Assembly: GCF_029227915.1 (NCBI RefSeq)
Contig: NC_079879.1
Location: 10,912,001-10,976,000, forward strand
Length of the DNA stretch: 64,000 nt
Origin: Hydractinia symbiolongicarpus
Taxonomy: Eukaryota > Cnidaria > Hydrozoa > Anthoathecata > Hydractiniidae
Direction: 5' to 3'
Below the pieces are notes generated by a model. The model worked only from the letters and a program-made list of their open reading frames with translations, was not told the origin of the DNA and searched no databases. Shown here one piece after another: positions 1 to 12,500 of the stretch. The translations under genes were made by a program, and so were the position numbers. Every line of letters begins with the position of its first letter. Within the stretch, counting starts at the first letter, position 1.

Positions 1-166
1 TTTGTAGAAACCAGGATTAAGGATTTACTGTGTCAAGGTTGTAAAAACTAGATTTTGTTAAAAAAAGAAAACGTTCAATTTGATTTTCATTGTTTCAGTT
101 TTTCAAAACAAAACATTCAAATAACCGATAAAGGATTTTTTAAACCTTTTTTTTATTCTTTGTCAG

Positions 167-494
167 AAGAAAATTCTATCACATAAATTCGACGCTGTTT
201 TGCTTATTGTTTGTTGTGCTGGTGAATGTTTACATTAAAAATGCAGTCAGTTTAAAATTGTCAACATTTGTTGCCGTTTCTCTGGCAAATTGTTTTGAGG
301 TTTTTGGATTTACTGTAACTTTATTTTTTGGTTTTAACGATTGGCAATGTTACTTGCTTAGATTTACAGCCACCATTTTGGTTGCTATGGGGTTAAAATA
401 TATACCGTTCTGTATAAGGCCTGTTGCAAAGGATTTTCAGCCAAACAGTGCTGCGGATTTCCCATATAAACTGGTTGAAAATCTTAATTTATAA
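167..494 (+). CDS. C-terminal exon of a multi-pass membrane protein (partial gene)
   Basis: An exon opens after a pyrimidine-rich acceptor (AG at 165-166) and stays open to a TAA at 492-494, about 108 residues. Upstream exons lie outside the window. The translation is strongly hydrophobic, with roughly three membrane segments, one near the start, one around the FVAVSLANCFEVFGF stretch and one around LRFTATILVAMGL, followed by a short polar tail ending LVENLNL. An AATAAA lies at 865-870. I do not recognise the family. That it is coding is inferred from the acceptor, the frame and the membrane-like composition; a chance open frame in AT-rich DNA is possible. Confidence 0.45.
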
Positions 495-1400
495 TATGTC
501 ATATCTTGTGGCTTTTTATATAACATACTTAACATTTTAGAACTGCAACTCCATTTGTAGCTTTCAGTTAACTATAGTGCAAACTTCAGTAAAATATCAT
601 GTCCTGATTGCTCCAAAAAATTGCATGACTGAGCTTGACAGTGTCTTTTATGCTCAAAAGAGTCTTCCCGAATTAAACTTTTTAAGGTTAGAGGCTTGTT
701 GAAGCAAAGTTGTTTGAGAGAAATTATTTTAGGTTGCTGAATATTATTAAGCATTAGTGTTTTTCTGTTTTTCAATCCTATAATCATGGTTAAAATATGT
801 TGATGCAAGGCTAAAATTTCTAATTATATTCACAAATTTTATTTTGGTTACATCCAGAATTTTTAATAAATAAATTGATAACTGCTAATTATTGTCATGT
901 TCGTTCTTCTTTCCACATTTGCTGCAAATGTATAGTGCAGTCTATCGGCTGCAGAGTATTATTGATCATTCAATGCTATTGATAAAATTGAAGAATCAGC
1001 AAAAAACTTCTGGTTGTTCCAACAATTTTGCTGTTTTTTCCTTACTGCAAGGTTATATTCAATTGAATATAAGTCTAGGTTTTTCGTTTTGATAACCTGT
1101 GACTGACTTTTGCTTTATATCATTTATTATTATTTTTCACTGATTAGTATATTTTTTTACTGCTGTTGTTGTTGTGGTGGTGGTGGTAACTGCTAGACTT
1201 GTAAAGACTGTAATAACCATCAAAAGTTTAATACGATGCCAATTGTACGTACCAGAAATGACTGTTCATAATTCTTGGGTTTAAGAACAAATTATTGAGT
1301 AAAACATGTCTGCGAAAAGTTTACAATGTTTAATGTTTTGATACCACTCAAGTTTCAAAAAAAGGTAGTCTAATTGCTAGGTTTAATCATTTTCCTTTTA
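495..1400. other. 3' UTR and intergenic gap
   Basis: The left part is probably the 3' UTR of the preceding gene, up to the AATAAA at 865-870. A short GTT/GTGG repeat sits near 1161-1190. I see no other gene. Confidence 0.4.
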
Positions 1401-1410
1401 CTTTTTTTAG
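1400..1410 (+). promoter_or_regulatory. Splice acceptor 10 bases before the STYXL1-like start codon
   Basis: A poly-T tract ends in AG at 1409-1410 and the ATG follows at 1421. It could be the acceptor of a 5' UTR intron or of spliced-leader trans-splicing, which is common in hydrozoans. NHLRC2 and UFSP1 in this window have the same arrangement. Confidence 0.5.
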
Positions 1411-1420
1411 ATAAAAAAGT

Positions 1421-2365
1421 ATGAAAGAAAATATAATTCTTATTGAACCCATAGATTTATATAATCTTCTTAATCAAACAAACTTAGGTAAACCATGCAT
1501 AACAAACGAGTGTTATCTATTATTGTTTGATGTACGCAAGCAAGAAGAATATTTGGAAAGTCATATTGTCCAAGCTCGTCATGTGCCATTTGTCAAAGAA
1601 AAAGGATATATTTTCCCTCAACATGTGGACTACAGTGCAATTGAAAATATTGTTGTAATGGATAGAAGAGCAACATCAGTTAGGGAGGTATCAAGTCCAA
1701 GTGTTATTTGTGCACAGCTTGTCTGGGGAATGGGAAGCAAGTATCCTGTCCAAGTTGTTAAAGGTGGATTTGAAGATTTTAGTGCACTTTACCCATTCTT
1801 GCGATCCCAGAAGTTTCTTTACACTCAAAGGGAGATAGAATCGACTATAGTTTATCCAATAGAAATTATACCTGTTTTTTTATACATGGGTGTCTCCAAG
1901 CAGGCTAGTAACAAAGCAATTGCTAAAGATTTGAAAATTAAAGCACATGTTAATATTACGGAAAATGACGATCCTCGCTTTACAGTAAATGATGTGATTA
2001 ATGGACGAAACAAAGAAATAGTTCCGCAACTTCTGAATATACCTGTAAAAGATAACATTGAAGTGGATTTGCTATCGCAATTTACAGTCATTTGCACGTT
2101 TATTGATCAGCACCGTATGAATGACAAGAGAGGCATATTAGTCTATTCAGAGCTTGGTGTTAGTCGATGTGTTACTATCATTCTTGCTTACCTGATAAAT
2201 AATGAAAAGATCCCATTAAAGGAAGCTGTCAAAAAAACAAGCAGATGTCACAAGTTTATATGTCCAAATCGGAAATTTATTGAAGATTTATTGCAATGGG
2301 AGGAGATTGTGTTAGGACAGAAAGTAACACAAAGAGAAGAGTTGGGATTTCTTTCCTACGAGTAA
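1421..2365 (+). CDS. STYXL1: STYXL1-like rhodanese/dual-specificity pseudophosphatase
   Basis: One uninterrupted 314-residue frame; human STYXL1 (MK-STYX) is about the same length. Residues about 10-130 form a rhodanese/CH2-like domain (LLLFDVRKQEEYLESH at 33-48). Residues about 145-300 form a dual-specificity phosphatase fold. The phosphatase loop at 241-249 reads VYSELGVSR, whereas active enzymes have HCxxGxSR: the His is Tyr242 and the catalytic Cys is Ser243. The rhodanese domain also lacks an obvious active-site Cys. The protein should therefore bind phosphoproteins or signalling partners without hydrolysing phosphate, as known for MK-STYX, which acts in MAP-kinase, stress-granule and mitochondrial settings. 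The lack of introns beside intron-rich genes is notable but the frame is intact. A generic DUSP pseudophosphatase is the main alternative. Confidence 0.85.
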   Translation: MKENIILIEPIDLYNLLNQTNLGKPCITNECYLLLFDVRKQEEYLESHIVQARHVPFVKEKGYIFPQHVDYSAIENIVVMDRRATSVREVSSPSVICAQLVWGMGSKYPVQVVKGGFEDFSALYPFLRSQKFLYTQREIESTIVYPIEIIPVFLYMGVSKQASNKAIAKDLKIKAHVNITENDDPRFTVNDVINGRNKEIVPQLLNIPVKDNIEVDLLSQFTVICTFIDQHRMNDKRGILVYSELGVSRCVTIILAYLINNEKIPLKEAVKKTSRCHKFICPNRKFIEDLLQWEEIVLGQKVTQREELGFLSYE

Positions 2366-3479
2366 ATTGAACACAATAAGTTATTATGTTAATAGCTCTT
2401 TTTTTATTTTTATTTAGTGACATGTATTCAGAATTGAAGTTTAATATATATTTATGTTGAAAATTTTATAATTAGATGAATTAGCTCTGGCATTTGGGAA
2501 TAATTTGGTTTTTTGTGTTTCTTTAACATCTAGTTTTTGCTGTGGATGGTAAACATGACCATGACCTCCTCTTCTTCTTTTTCCAAGGTAGTGTTGTTGT
2601 TTTGCAGCAAAAAACAAAAACATTACAACAAAATTGTGCTATTTACAGCCAAACCTGCTTTAATGGTCACCTGCATAAGACGGCCACTGTCATAGGCGAT
2701 CACATTTATAGGTCCCCCACAATGTGTTTTATAGTAATTTTCAACTCTATCAGAAGGCCACTTGTCTAACGCGACCAGCGATCACTATCTTTCATTTTCC
2801 AGACATGTTAATACCTGCCTAAGATGACCATATCATCATGTTTAGGTTCACAATTTCAAAAATCCCCCATTTTTTATCACAAAAAGAATACGTAGTAAAG
2901 TATTTTCATTTACATTATATTTCACGTATAACTTGAAGATCACAAGGCTTGCATAGTTTCAGATAGTTTCTTGCACAAGTTGTGGTGAAGACTAAAATGA
3001 AAAAACCTGTCTGAGACAGCCACAGAGGTGTTTTAAGACAACCTGCCTGAGTTTTGCCTTTTGCCTTCACCACATTAGGTACTGCAACCCTTAGAATTAT
3101 TAGGCTTAGTTTGATATCCAGAGTGACTAAGTTTGTTTTTGTAAAATTGTTAATAAGAATGTGTATAAGTTTATTAATAATATTTATTACACTTAGTATT
3201 GTAAATATCTGTCTAAATTAATGGTACATTTTAATTATTTCTGTAATTAACAAAACTGTTTATTTTTGCTGAATAAATTATTGTTATTTATTTATTTGTG
3301 TTATAAGCCACTGTTGAAATTATACATATATTATTGGGAGAAGGAATCTAAGTCTCAGCCAGCATTATCTCTTGTATTGCAGTGTAAAGGATACTAGTTC
3401 TATTGTGTTACCTTGTTCAGTATTTACATTTTGTACATACATTGTGTCTACTGTTTCAACCATCTATACATATTACTGT
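2366..3479. other. STYXL1-like 3' UTR and spacer
   Basis: AT-rich, with an AATAAA at 3272-3277. About 2640-2830 holds a stretch mentioning GGTCAC, GCGATCAC and GCGACCAGCGATCAC, composition unlike its surroundings and resembling dispersed cnidarian repeats of the 'gcgaccac' type. No coding region is supported. Confidence 0.35.
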
Positions 3480-3481
3480 AG
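3466..3481 (+). promoter_or_regulatory. Splice acceptor upstream of the NHLRC2 start codon
   Basis: A candidate acceptor ends in AG at 3480-3481, 21 bases before the ATG at 3503. It would fit 5' UTR splicing or spliced-leader trans-splicing. The pyrimidine tract is modest, so it is weaker than the one before the STYXL1-like gene. Confidence 0.35.
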
Positions 3482-3502
3482 ATAAACAAAAGTATTATCA
3501 CA

Positions 3503-6500
3503 ATGGAATTTGATCAAATAAGTCCAAGAAGTATGGAGTTTTTGGCAAATATTCAGGAACAACCAGATAGGTTTAGAGATCTTTCACTTCAATTTATTGC
3601 TGCAATGGAATCTCGTAATATTAACGTGCCAGAATTTGAAGACTCTTTCGATTGGATTAACACAAGTGAAAAACTTTCTTTCCAAACCGTGTTAGCTAAC
3701 AAGCTGTGTGTTTTGGATTTCTTCACTTATTGTTGTATCAACTGCATGCATGTATTGCCAGGTAGGAATATGTATACGCTTTAATTAAATGTTTACATAC
3801 TTTCAGGTCATGAATAGGTTTGATAGTTGTTACAGCCTTTCTAATTCACGTCAGCACACAGTGAATGCAGGGGCGATTTCAAAAAACAAGTTTATGTCTG
3901 CAAAATTTTGCAGAGGTGATTTTTTTTCTTCGCAATTCATAGAATTCTTCAATTGCCTTGAATCTACCCTAAATGTAAGGAAAGTATAGATAGAAAAGCG
4001 ATGGAAAGTTTTCCTAACATGCAAGAATTAATAAAGGTCATAATAGTGTTGCTGAGCATTTTGCTTATTTACCCTAAACATAATTAAAGTAGTTTAAAAA
4101 TGAACAAGCCGACTTGAAAAAGAGAAACTCGAATTTAAAAGGCAATTTGCTAACGTCAGACGTTCATGTCACCCTTTTTTGTTTTATTGTGGATTGCCAA
4201 AGCGAATCATAAAAAAAAAGTTCACGTTGACATTTTTTTGCCAAAGTAAAAGTGGCAAATGCTGAGGCGAAACAGTAAATTGAACGTTCGCATCGGCAAA
4301 AAATTGCCGACGCGGAAAAATATGAATTAGATAGCTTGTCTATCAATTGTGTATGTTTGTAAAACAAATGTTATTGAAATGCACCGTGCATTCTGTTTTA
4401 GATCTACATGCGTTGGAAGAAAAATATTCAATACAAGATGGGGTTGCTGTTGTTGGTGTGCATTCAGCAAAATTTCAAAATGAAAAATTATTGTCCAACA
4501 TTCTCAGTGCAGTGCTACGATATGATATAAACCACCCGGTTGTAAATGATGCTGATGCGATATATTGGAACAAGATGAGTATTCGATGTTGGCCGACTTT
4601 CGTTATTGTCAGTCCTGAAGGCAAGGTGTTGTTATATTTGGTTGGTGAAGGCCACAGTAATGTGTTGTTGCAGTTTGTAGATGTAGCACTTAACTATTAT
4701 AAAGAAAAAGGTCAGGTCATCACATTAATTTTAAGTTTTCTGTGATTATTTTTCTAAAAGTAATTCTTTAAGAAAACCTTCATCAAGTGCAGTGGATACT
4801 TCCACTTCTAGATGGCGGTTCACCACTTGCATTTTTGTGATGCTTATTTTTACACAACTTTTTCTACATACTGCTTATTGCTTTTAAAAAACCCTGATTA
4901 CTTTAGGCATTGGTTTTGTATGCATAAAAAACATGGTTTCATAGTATTTCTTTAGCATCCATTACCTTTAAAACTGATGTGATATCATATCATCTAGCTA
5001 TGAATTTCCAAATGGTGTTATTTAATTTCCAGTACGGATTGGATAAGCTCTGTTCTACTTAGATTCCATTTGTTTATTTCACAGATTTGATAAAGCACCA
5101 TCCACTGCCAATTAAATTAGCTAAAGATTCTTTGAAGTCAGAATATTTAAGGTATCCTGGGAAATTAGCTGTGTCAGAGTCTGGTGAAGAACTTGCTATA
5201 GCTGACACTGGTCACCATAAAATTGCAATAATAAATAAAAATGGCATGGTAACGAAATCTGTTGGGAATGGAAAATCCGGCCTAAAGGATGGTTCATTTC
5301 AAGAGGCTCAGTTTTTCTCTCCTCAAGGGTTATTTTGGCATGACAAATGCATATATGTTGCTGACACAGAAAATCATGCAATAAGAAAGGTGACCACTTT
5401 ATACATGTTGCGTAAATACAAGGACAAAGTAAAATTGGCTGATCTAACTTAAATCACTAGTAGTTTAAATTTTTTTGATCTTTTGTATTCTAAATTTAGA
5501 AAGTCATACCATTTTATAGAACCAGTTAATAACCCGTGGAAAATCATAAGTTGAAAAGACATAATAAAATTTGGCTTTGCTAACTAAGCCTTTTTTAAAC
5601 ACTCACGTATGGCAAATTCAGGGTGGCCAATTTCTAGTCTCTGGTAATAAAATTAACAACAATAAGTATTTATAAATAATAAATATTCTATCAACATGTG
5701 ACAGAAAACCACTAATTTTTTTCTCCGATATAAACTTTGAACCCTGAAATATCTTATAAATTTTCCTCTTTACTCCCTAAAGAACAGGAAAGAACAACAA
5801 AAAATTATTTAAACTGTGAAAATAAACATAGACACACGTTACTAGGGTACCTTCTAGATCCTTTTTTTGAAAAACTAAAAGTATTAGGGTATTAGCATTG
5901 AAGTAAAAGTGAATGCGTTGAACCAATTAGTACTAAACAATAACGAATTAAAATTGAAATGTGTTTAGACACTAATATTTCTAGATTTTGGAAAATTTTA
6001 CAAAAGTGACCTTAGTTGTCTCAAATTGTAATTTCTATCTAGAATATTCTTACACTTGCTAAACATTCTTTAGTACAGAAAATGTAATTTTTCTAGGTAG
6101 AAATCGCCTACTACGACGCTATCCTAAAAGACTATTTTGATTTTGTTGATGCCTTATTCTGTCTGCCAGAGCTTGTGACTGAAAAATGCTATATCAATTT
6201 TTTTGCATTTGTTACATCAAGGTGAAACCTGTTTTGATATCACAAAACTTCATATGGGAGTGATTTTTATTTGTAATTTTTTATAGATAGACGTCGAGTC
6301 CTCTTCTGTAAGTACCATTACTGGTCTAGGTACACAAGGCAACGATAAAGAAGGTGGAAAAATAGGTATCGAGCAAGAAATTAGTTCCCCATGGGATGTT
6401 GTTGTGTATGCGCCGCCAGGTAGAGTAGTCGCAACGTTTTTTGAAAAGCTCAAAGAAGCAAAAAAAAATTTATGTTTTATTTTTTGTAATTTTTTTGTAA

Positions 6501-9500
6501 ATGTTTAGGTTCCGACCCTTCTTGCGATGAAAAGACGTGTTTATATATTGCAATGGCTGGAACGCACCAAATTTGGTGTTTTTATTTACAAGATGGTGGT
6601 TGGCTTAAAAAAGGGTACAGTTTCATTTACATATTTTAACCTTTAATTTCCAGTGCATACCTGACATTGAACTGACAACAGCCTTGTCTCGTCCATTCTT
6701 GAATGTGCAGATGAAAAAAAAAACATTATTTTAGATGGCAGCAAATATTCCTATTTTAGAAAAGTAGCAATTTTGTTTTAGAACTCAGAAGAAACATACT
6801 AGTTTGCGTTTTGCAGGGAGTGGAAACGAAGAGAATCGCAACAATAGTTACCCTCACAAAGCATCATTTGCACAGCCATCTGGTTTAACAGTGGCATCGG
6901 TGAAAGAGCAGAAACTCGTCTATGTTGCTGACAGTGAAAGCAGTAGTGTGCGATCAGTTGACATAAAAACGGGCGCTGTGAAAGCTTGTGTTGGTGGAGA
7001 GAGAGATCCAACAGTTAGTAGAACCTATGAACTTTTTGTTATTTGAAAAAGTAATAAAAGAGATCCTTCTTAAGATTACCTCTTTTATAAGTAAACATTA
7101 AATCAAGAAGCATCTGGTCATTTTCCCCATGAAAATCCAAAAAAGGCTACGTCGATTGTTATTGAATTCTTACAAAAAAATCTCATTTTGTTTGGTCGCA
7201 AGTTGCCTTGGTTCCTTTTATTCATCTCCAGGCAAATTATCTGATCAGATGAACAAAACTGGAATAAATGAGCTTTTGTATGCAATCTTATGCTGTCTTT
7301 TTAGAATCTCTTCGCTTATGGAGATGAGGATGGTAAAAGCGTGAATGCAAAACTTCAACATCCACTTGCAGTGGCGTACAATCATACTGATGGATTTGTT
7401 TATGTTGCAGACTCCTACAATCACAAAGTAAGCTCTTGAATTTTGCTATGTTTTCAGTGCATTAAACGAAAGTTCTTTCGCGCCATGAGTCTTGCGAAGA
7501 AATCGATACAACACTCTCCTACTTGTTGAGTATGTTATCTCTTACTTTTTGGAACTCGTTCGTTGGAAGTTTCTCGCATTAATCATAATGACGATTCAAT
7601 GCAAGACAAAACACCTACACAGAGACCCAAAGTTAAAAGCGAAGCAATTGAGATCTCAGCGTGGCTATTCCTTTAAAACCTCCAAGATGGAGTGCTCTTA
7701 AAAGTTCTAATAGCGTTTACAATGTCGAATGTATTGTGTTTTGTAATATTCTTTGAACGAATTTTACGAATTTTGTCCAGCACCAGGGTAAATAAAAAAA
7801 TCGCTTTCTTTTTTCCGTTCCTTCTTCTTAATTTTGAATGCAAATTCTTAAAATCAGTGAAATTTAATTCGTTTAATTTATTCATATCCTTAATGTTGGC
7901 CTGCATTGTTGAATTATGGCACGCCCTGTTATTGGTTTTATTCATCTAAAAATTTATCTAAACATTTTTCTGTTTTCCATTTTAAGCAATTTCTTATTTT
8001 TCTTACAATTTTCTAAACCCACGAAAGACCATCATAAGACCTTAAAGCGTCTACAATTCCATTTCTAAAAAGACTTTCCAGTGCTTATTTTTTTGTTTTT
8101 ATTTCTTTTTTTCGGACTTTTGGTTTAATCTTAAGGTTTTATACATTTTTTTTTTATTTTTCTGCGCAGGTGATTCTCGACAAATTCTTGTTTTCACTCA
8201 CGCTACTTTCGTTTTTGATTATGAAAAATCTTCAAATTACTTGCACAGCATGATAGCCACGTGTCTAGTTCCATTCTCGCAGTATTAAGAAGGGTTTACT
8301 GCTGTATTAAACTCGTATGTTTTGTGATTTTTTGGAGATAAAAACAACACATCCAATCTTCTGTATTGCTTTCTCTCTTGTCTTTACGCTTAGCCGTCTT
8401 TTGGCTCATTTTCATTGGGCGGAATATATTTAAAGCAATTTCATATTTGTTTACAATGGAACCTTAAATTACTCGCCCAGTATTATTTTTATTTGTCGCA
8501 ATATTCAGAATTTTTCCCTGTCGTATTCAAAAAACTAGTATGCTTTTAATCACTGCCCGTGATTATTATTTTATTATCCTTCTGTGTTGCGTGTTTACTT
8601 TTTTTTTTTGGGGGGGGGGGGGTAGCTACATCTCCTAAGTAACCTAAATAATTTAAAAAAAAAAAGGAATAATTATTTTATCCTAATTGTTTTATCCTAA
8701 AATATCAAAACCACTTAAAATATCAAATGGTTTTTAGACTTTTAGCATTTTGACTAAATTTTGACCCTAAAATAAAATTCTTCTAAAATCTCCTAAAATT
8801 GTCTACACTTTTAGCTGTCTTCCGACTGGAGCAGTGAAATTAAAAAAAAAGTAATTTTTTTGTTATCTCTGCTAGTTTGTATTTTCTTTTACGTAACTTT
8901 ATATTATTTTCCTCAAACTGTTTTTAATTGAGCTCTTAATCAAATTTTACCTAATTTTTTAAAACAGGACGCGTTTGTAGAGCAGATATTTTAATCTGAA
9001 ATGTTTTAACCTGTGTAAATATTGATAAATAAATAAATAAACAAACGAATGCACGCATAAATAAAGCATTCTGATTAGCTGACGGTGCAAACTGCGCCGT
9101 TTTTATTGAGCAAATAATTTTGGAAGTGCAAGATCACCTGGGAATTTATTGAATTCAAAAGCTATATTATGATACATGTATACGTCTGTCTGTCACGCAA
9201 AATGGTACCCCAAGTAGCGAGACGCACTGAAGGCGGTATAAAAAGAACGGGCGAACCCGTGGATTTTTGGTAAATTTTCGTAGGATTTTAATTGATCGGC
9301 ATTAAGTAGGCAAACTAAAGGAACAAGCAGCTGGAAAAATATATTGTGTTGCTTTTTATCCACACTGTTCCCGTGTAAACGTCTCCTGTCTAGTTTTTCT
9401 AGTATATGTCGAATGTGTTTATATATCATTTTTTCTTGTTTTTCGTGCGTTGGAATGATTGTTCTAATCTTACAAATTTAATAAATGTGTTTCTTTTTAT

Positions 9501-12500
9501 TTCTTTAATACTTGCTTTCCATGTTTTGATGTTTAAATTTATTGTAATATGTTAAATAAAGAAATTAACAAAAAATACTTATTGAATTTATATATTTTGT
9601 ACAATTTTTTTTCTAACAATAATTCTTTTAACGTGAAAAAAAGAAGAATTTGTTATTTTAAGAAAAGTCAAGTCGTGAAGAGTCAAGAAAAAAACCTAAG
9701 ATGGACTGTGCAAATTTGGCGTTACTGATGACCTTTTTCATACTCTGTGTTTTCACCGTACTTTTCAACTTGTCATCGCTATATTTTCTTCTCACACAAA
9801 CACAACGGAGAAGAGTAATGCATGTCATTTTAATTAGCCTTGTTCTTAATGGTACGTTAAACGGAATGTTCTTCCTCGTGGATGTTTTATTGTTTTGGTA
9901 TGGCGTGGAAGTGGAAAAGTTAGTTAAAAAGTTGCTAACAACATCTCGCAATTTGATTATTATTGCTGCTGTGTTACATTTGCTACTTTTAACCGCCGAC
10001 CGAACTATTGCTGTGCTCTACCCACTGCGGCACGATTATATTGTAACGAAGGGACGAGCTGTTAAACTCATCCTGTTCACCTATCTGTTGTCGTTTTTGA
10101 TGAGTCTGCATTTTGGTGATCACAAAACTCGTCTGATAATACTCTCAGTAACGATTATTTTTGTGGCCTGTTTCATAATAACTGCCTACGCCAGTATTTT
10201 TAAAACGCTCAACACGAGTTCCCGAAAACTTCGCGTGGCACGATCGAACTCGCACACACGTGTCGTGTCGTCAATGAAACCAGGTTTTATGTTTATGTTG
10301 ATTTGTGGCGTGTTTCTATGCTTCAACCTTCCGTCAGCGGTCACTATTTTGTGTCTGTACTCTCGCCTTGGTGTGCACCATGGGGAACCATACGAATCCG
10401 ATAAACCGGTAGTGTTGGTCTCCATGTGCCTATTGATGTGTTCGTGGGCGGTGAATCCTATTGTGTATATTTTCTCGAACAAAAGAAATCGAAAGTGTTG
10501 TTGGCCGGGTAAAAAAAGAACGGTCGATGTTAGTAGTATACGTAGAAAAACGAGTTAAGAGATGTAATAGTTTCGCGATCAATATCTGATAGCCTCACGA
10601 TCAATATGTAATAGTTTTACGATCGATATCTTTTACTCGCTTGCCTGCATTACGATTTTCTGTTATTTAAATTAAAAGAGACAAATCGGACGATGTAGGA
10701 AAATATCAAACCGCCAATAAATATAAAAAATTTTTTTATTCTTTATGATCTATCCTTTCATTCCTTCTTCTTTTTCTTATTTGTTCTTTATAAACAAGAT
10801 ATAATGACTTCAATGTGTTAAACTCGACGCAGCCCGTGTTTATTATCTGCAGTAACAATGGATACTAATGGATAGAAGAACTGCTCGTGAATTATTATAC
10901 ACGATGATATGTGGTTACACTTACATTTCTTCTTCATCATAAATTGTACGACCTTAAAATTGAGTAGGGTTTGACGAGGCAACAAGCCCGATTGTCTCGT
11001 TTATTCCAAACCTTGATGTGAAAAATGTTTACCTTTGACTGCTACGATCATAGAAAAAATATATAGAAAAAAGCTTATTTTAAAGTTCGCCTCCTCAAGT
11101 AATTTCGTAGGGCTATTTTTATTTTAGATTCTCGCATTTTTAAATTTCGACGTTCAGAGCGCGCTTTAGATTTTGGATTTTTTTTGGTTAAAACATATTC
11201 TTAAAACGTGCTAATTAATGCTGACGCTGGAATGGCCATTTCCCCGATTTTTAAGATGTTCTTGGACCCCTACGTTGTTTATTTAACTGTGCGAGCGTGC
11301 TAGAGAATGCCACTAGCAAATTTTAAATACTATCTACTTGAACTACGCTCGCGCCAAAAATAGCGATTTTGCAGCATATTGGCTGCAAAGTATTGAAAAT
11401 TTGTCTTTTTTGATCTTTGTTACTACATTTATACATTAACTACATTTCTAACAAAATTTGCTTTCTAAAGATGTCAGGTACAAACTATTGATGCTTTTAC
11501 TGTTATAAAATCTTGAATAAACACGATAGAAAAAAAGGCCTTGTGTTTTTTTACTGCCGTAAAATACGTCATTCGCATTTGTTTTCTCGCAGCGAAAATA
11601 ATCTAATTCGAGCTCATTAATTTTCGCGGAAGTTTGAATCCCCCCCTCTCCCCCCCACAAACAAGGCAAAAAAATTCTTAGTTTTAAAATTGTTTTTTGC
11701 GCGTATTTATTTTAGCGCAAAGTTTCTGTAGTTAATTTATAACTACACGCCTTTTTGCCTCGATGTACAAAATTATTGCAAATATCATAGGTTAAGTTAG
11801 CGTAGTTGACTAAGCTTTCTTCTTCGAGTTGATGAAATGAGTTTCTCTCAAACGAAAGCTTAGACGGGAACAAATGACTCAGCGGAAACCCTGATTTTAA
11901 ATTGAACAATGTGACCATCGCTTCGGAAGCCATTTAAATTTATCTGTGAGTTGTTTACCAAGCTTGGCCAAATCTGGCTCTGGTAAAAACTTTGTAGAAT
12001 ACTAATGTTAGTTGGGGTGAGTGAAACCACTTAATGGAATGTTCGGAATGAAAAGGGCGTTCCCCGATAATATCACGTGAGCAGAGAACAATAGAATTAG
12101 GCAATCAAAAAGCGCGGCCAAATTTTGGCCGCAGAAAAATCGTTTGGGACCCAGCGTAATTTTTCCCACCTTAACTACTCCGATTTCCCGATGGTAAGAA
12201 AAATCACGCTGGGTCTCTGGCTAAGCTTAAGTCTGACAAGAGAAATCTTTTGGAATATCAGATGCTTCTGAATGAGCAGTTTGTCATCAAGTGTTGTCTC
12301 AAAGTGTTCTTTACTAAGTTAGCAGCGCAGATGTAGAATAATTTGTTGAATTTTAATTAAATACACCTTTTCCGAATTTGTTTTCTTTGATGTACCGCTA
12401 CTTTTTCTCAGCTTTGTCAAACAAAATGAATGTGATTTTTAAAATCCTCACCTTAACTTGATCAAAAATGTGAAATCTTCATACAGTAAACAACCTGTGA

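Larger units (their letters stand above)
7428..9690. other. NHLRC2 intron 7, left part
   Basis: AT-rich intronic sequence before the nested GPCR. It contains a poly-T/poly-G tract (G13 at 8610-8622) and one copy of a dispersed repeat at 9184-9268. Short open frames here have no family resemblance and I treat them as chance. Confidence 0.5.

Noticed and set aside
4164-4367. Minus-strand open frame in NHLRC2 intron 1
   Set aside because: Lies in an intron, has no domain and no splice context; a chance frame.
7492-7949. Several overlapping frames on both strands in NHLRC2 intron 7
   Set aside because: AT-rich, low-complexity, no recognisable motif.
9658-9951. Minus-strand frame across the first GPCR
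   Set aside because: Shadow of the plus-strand GPCR.
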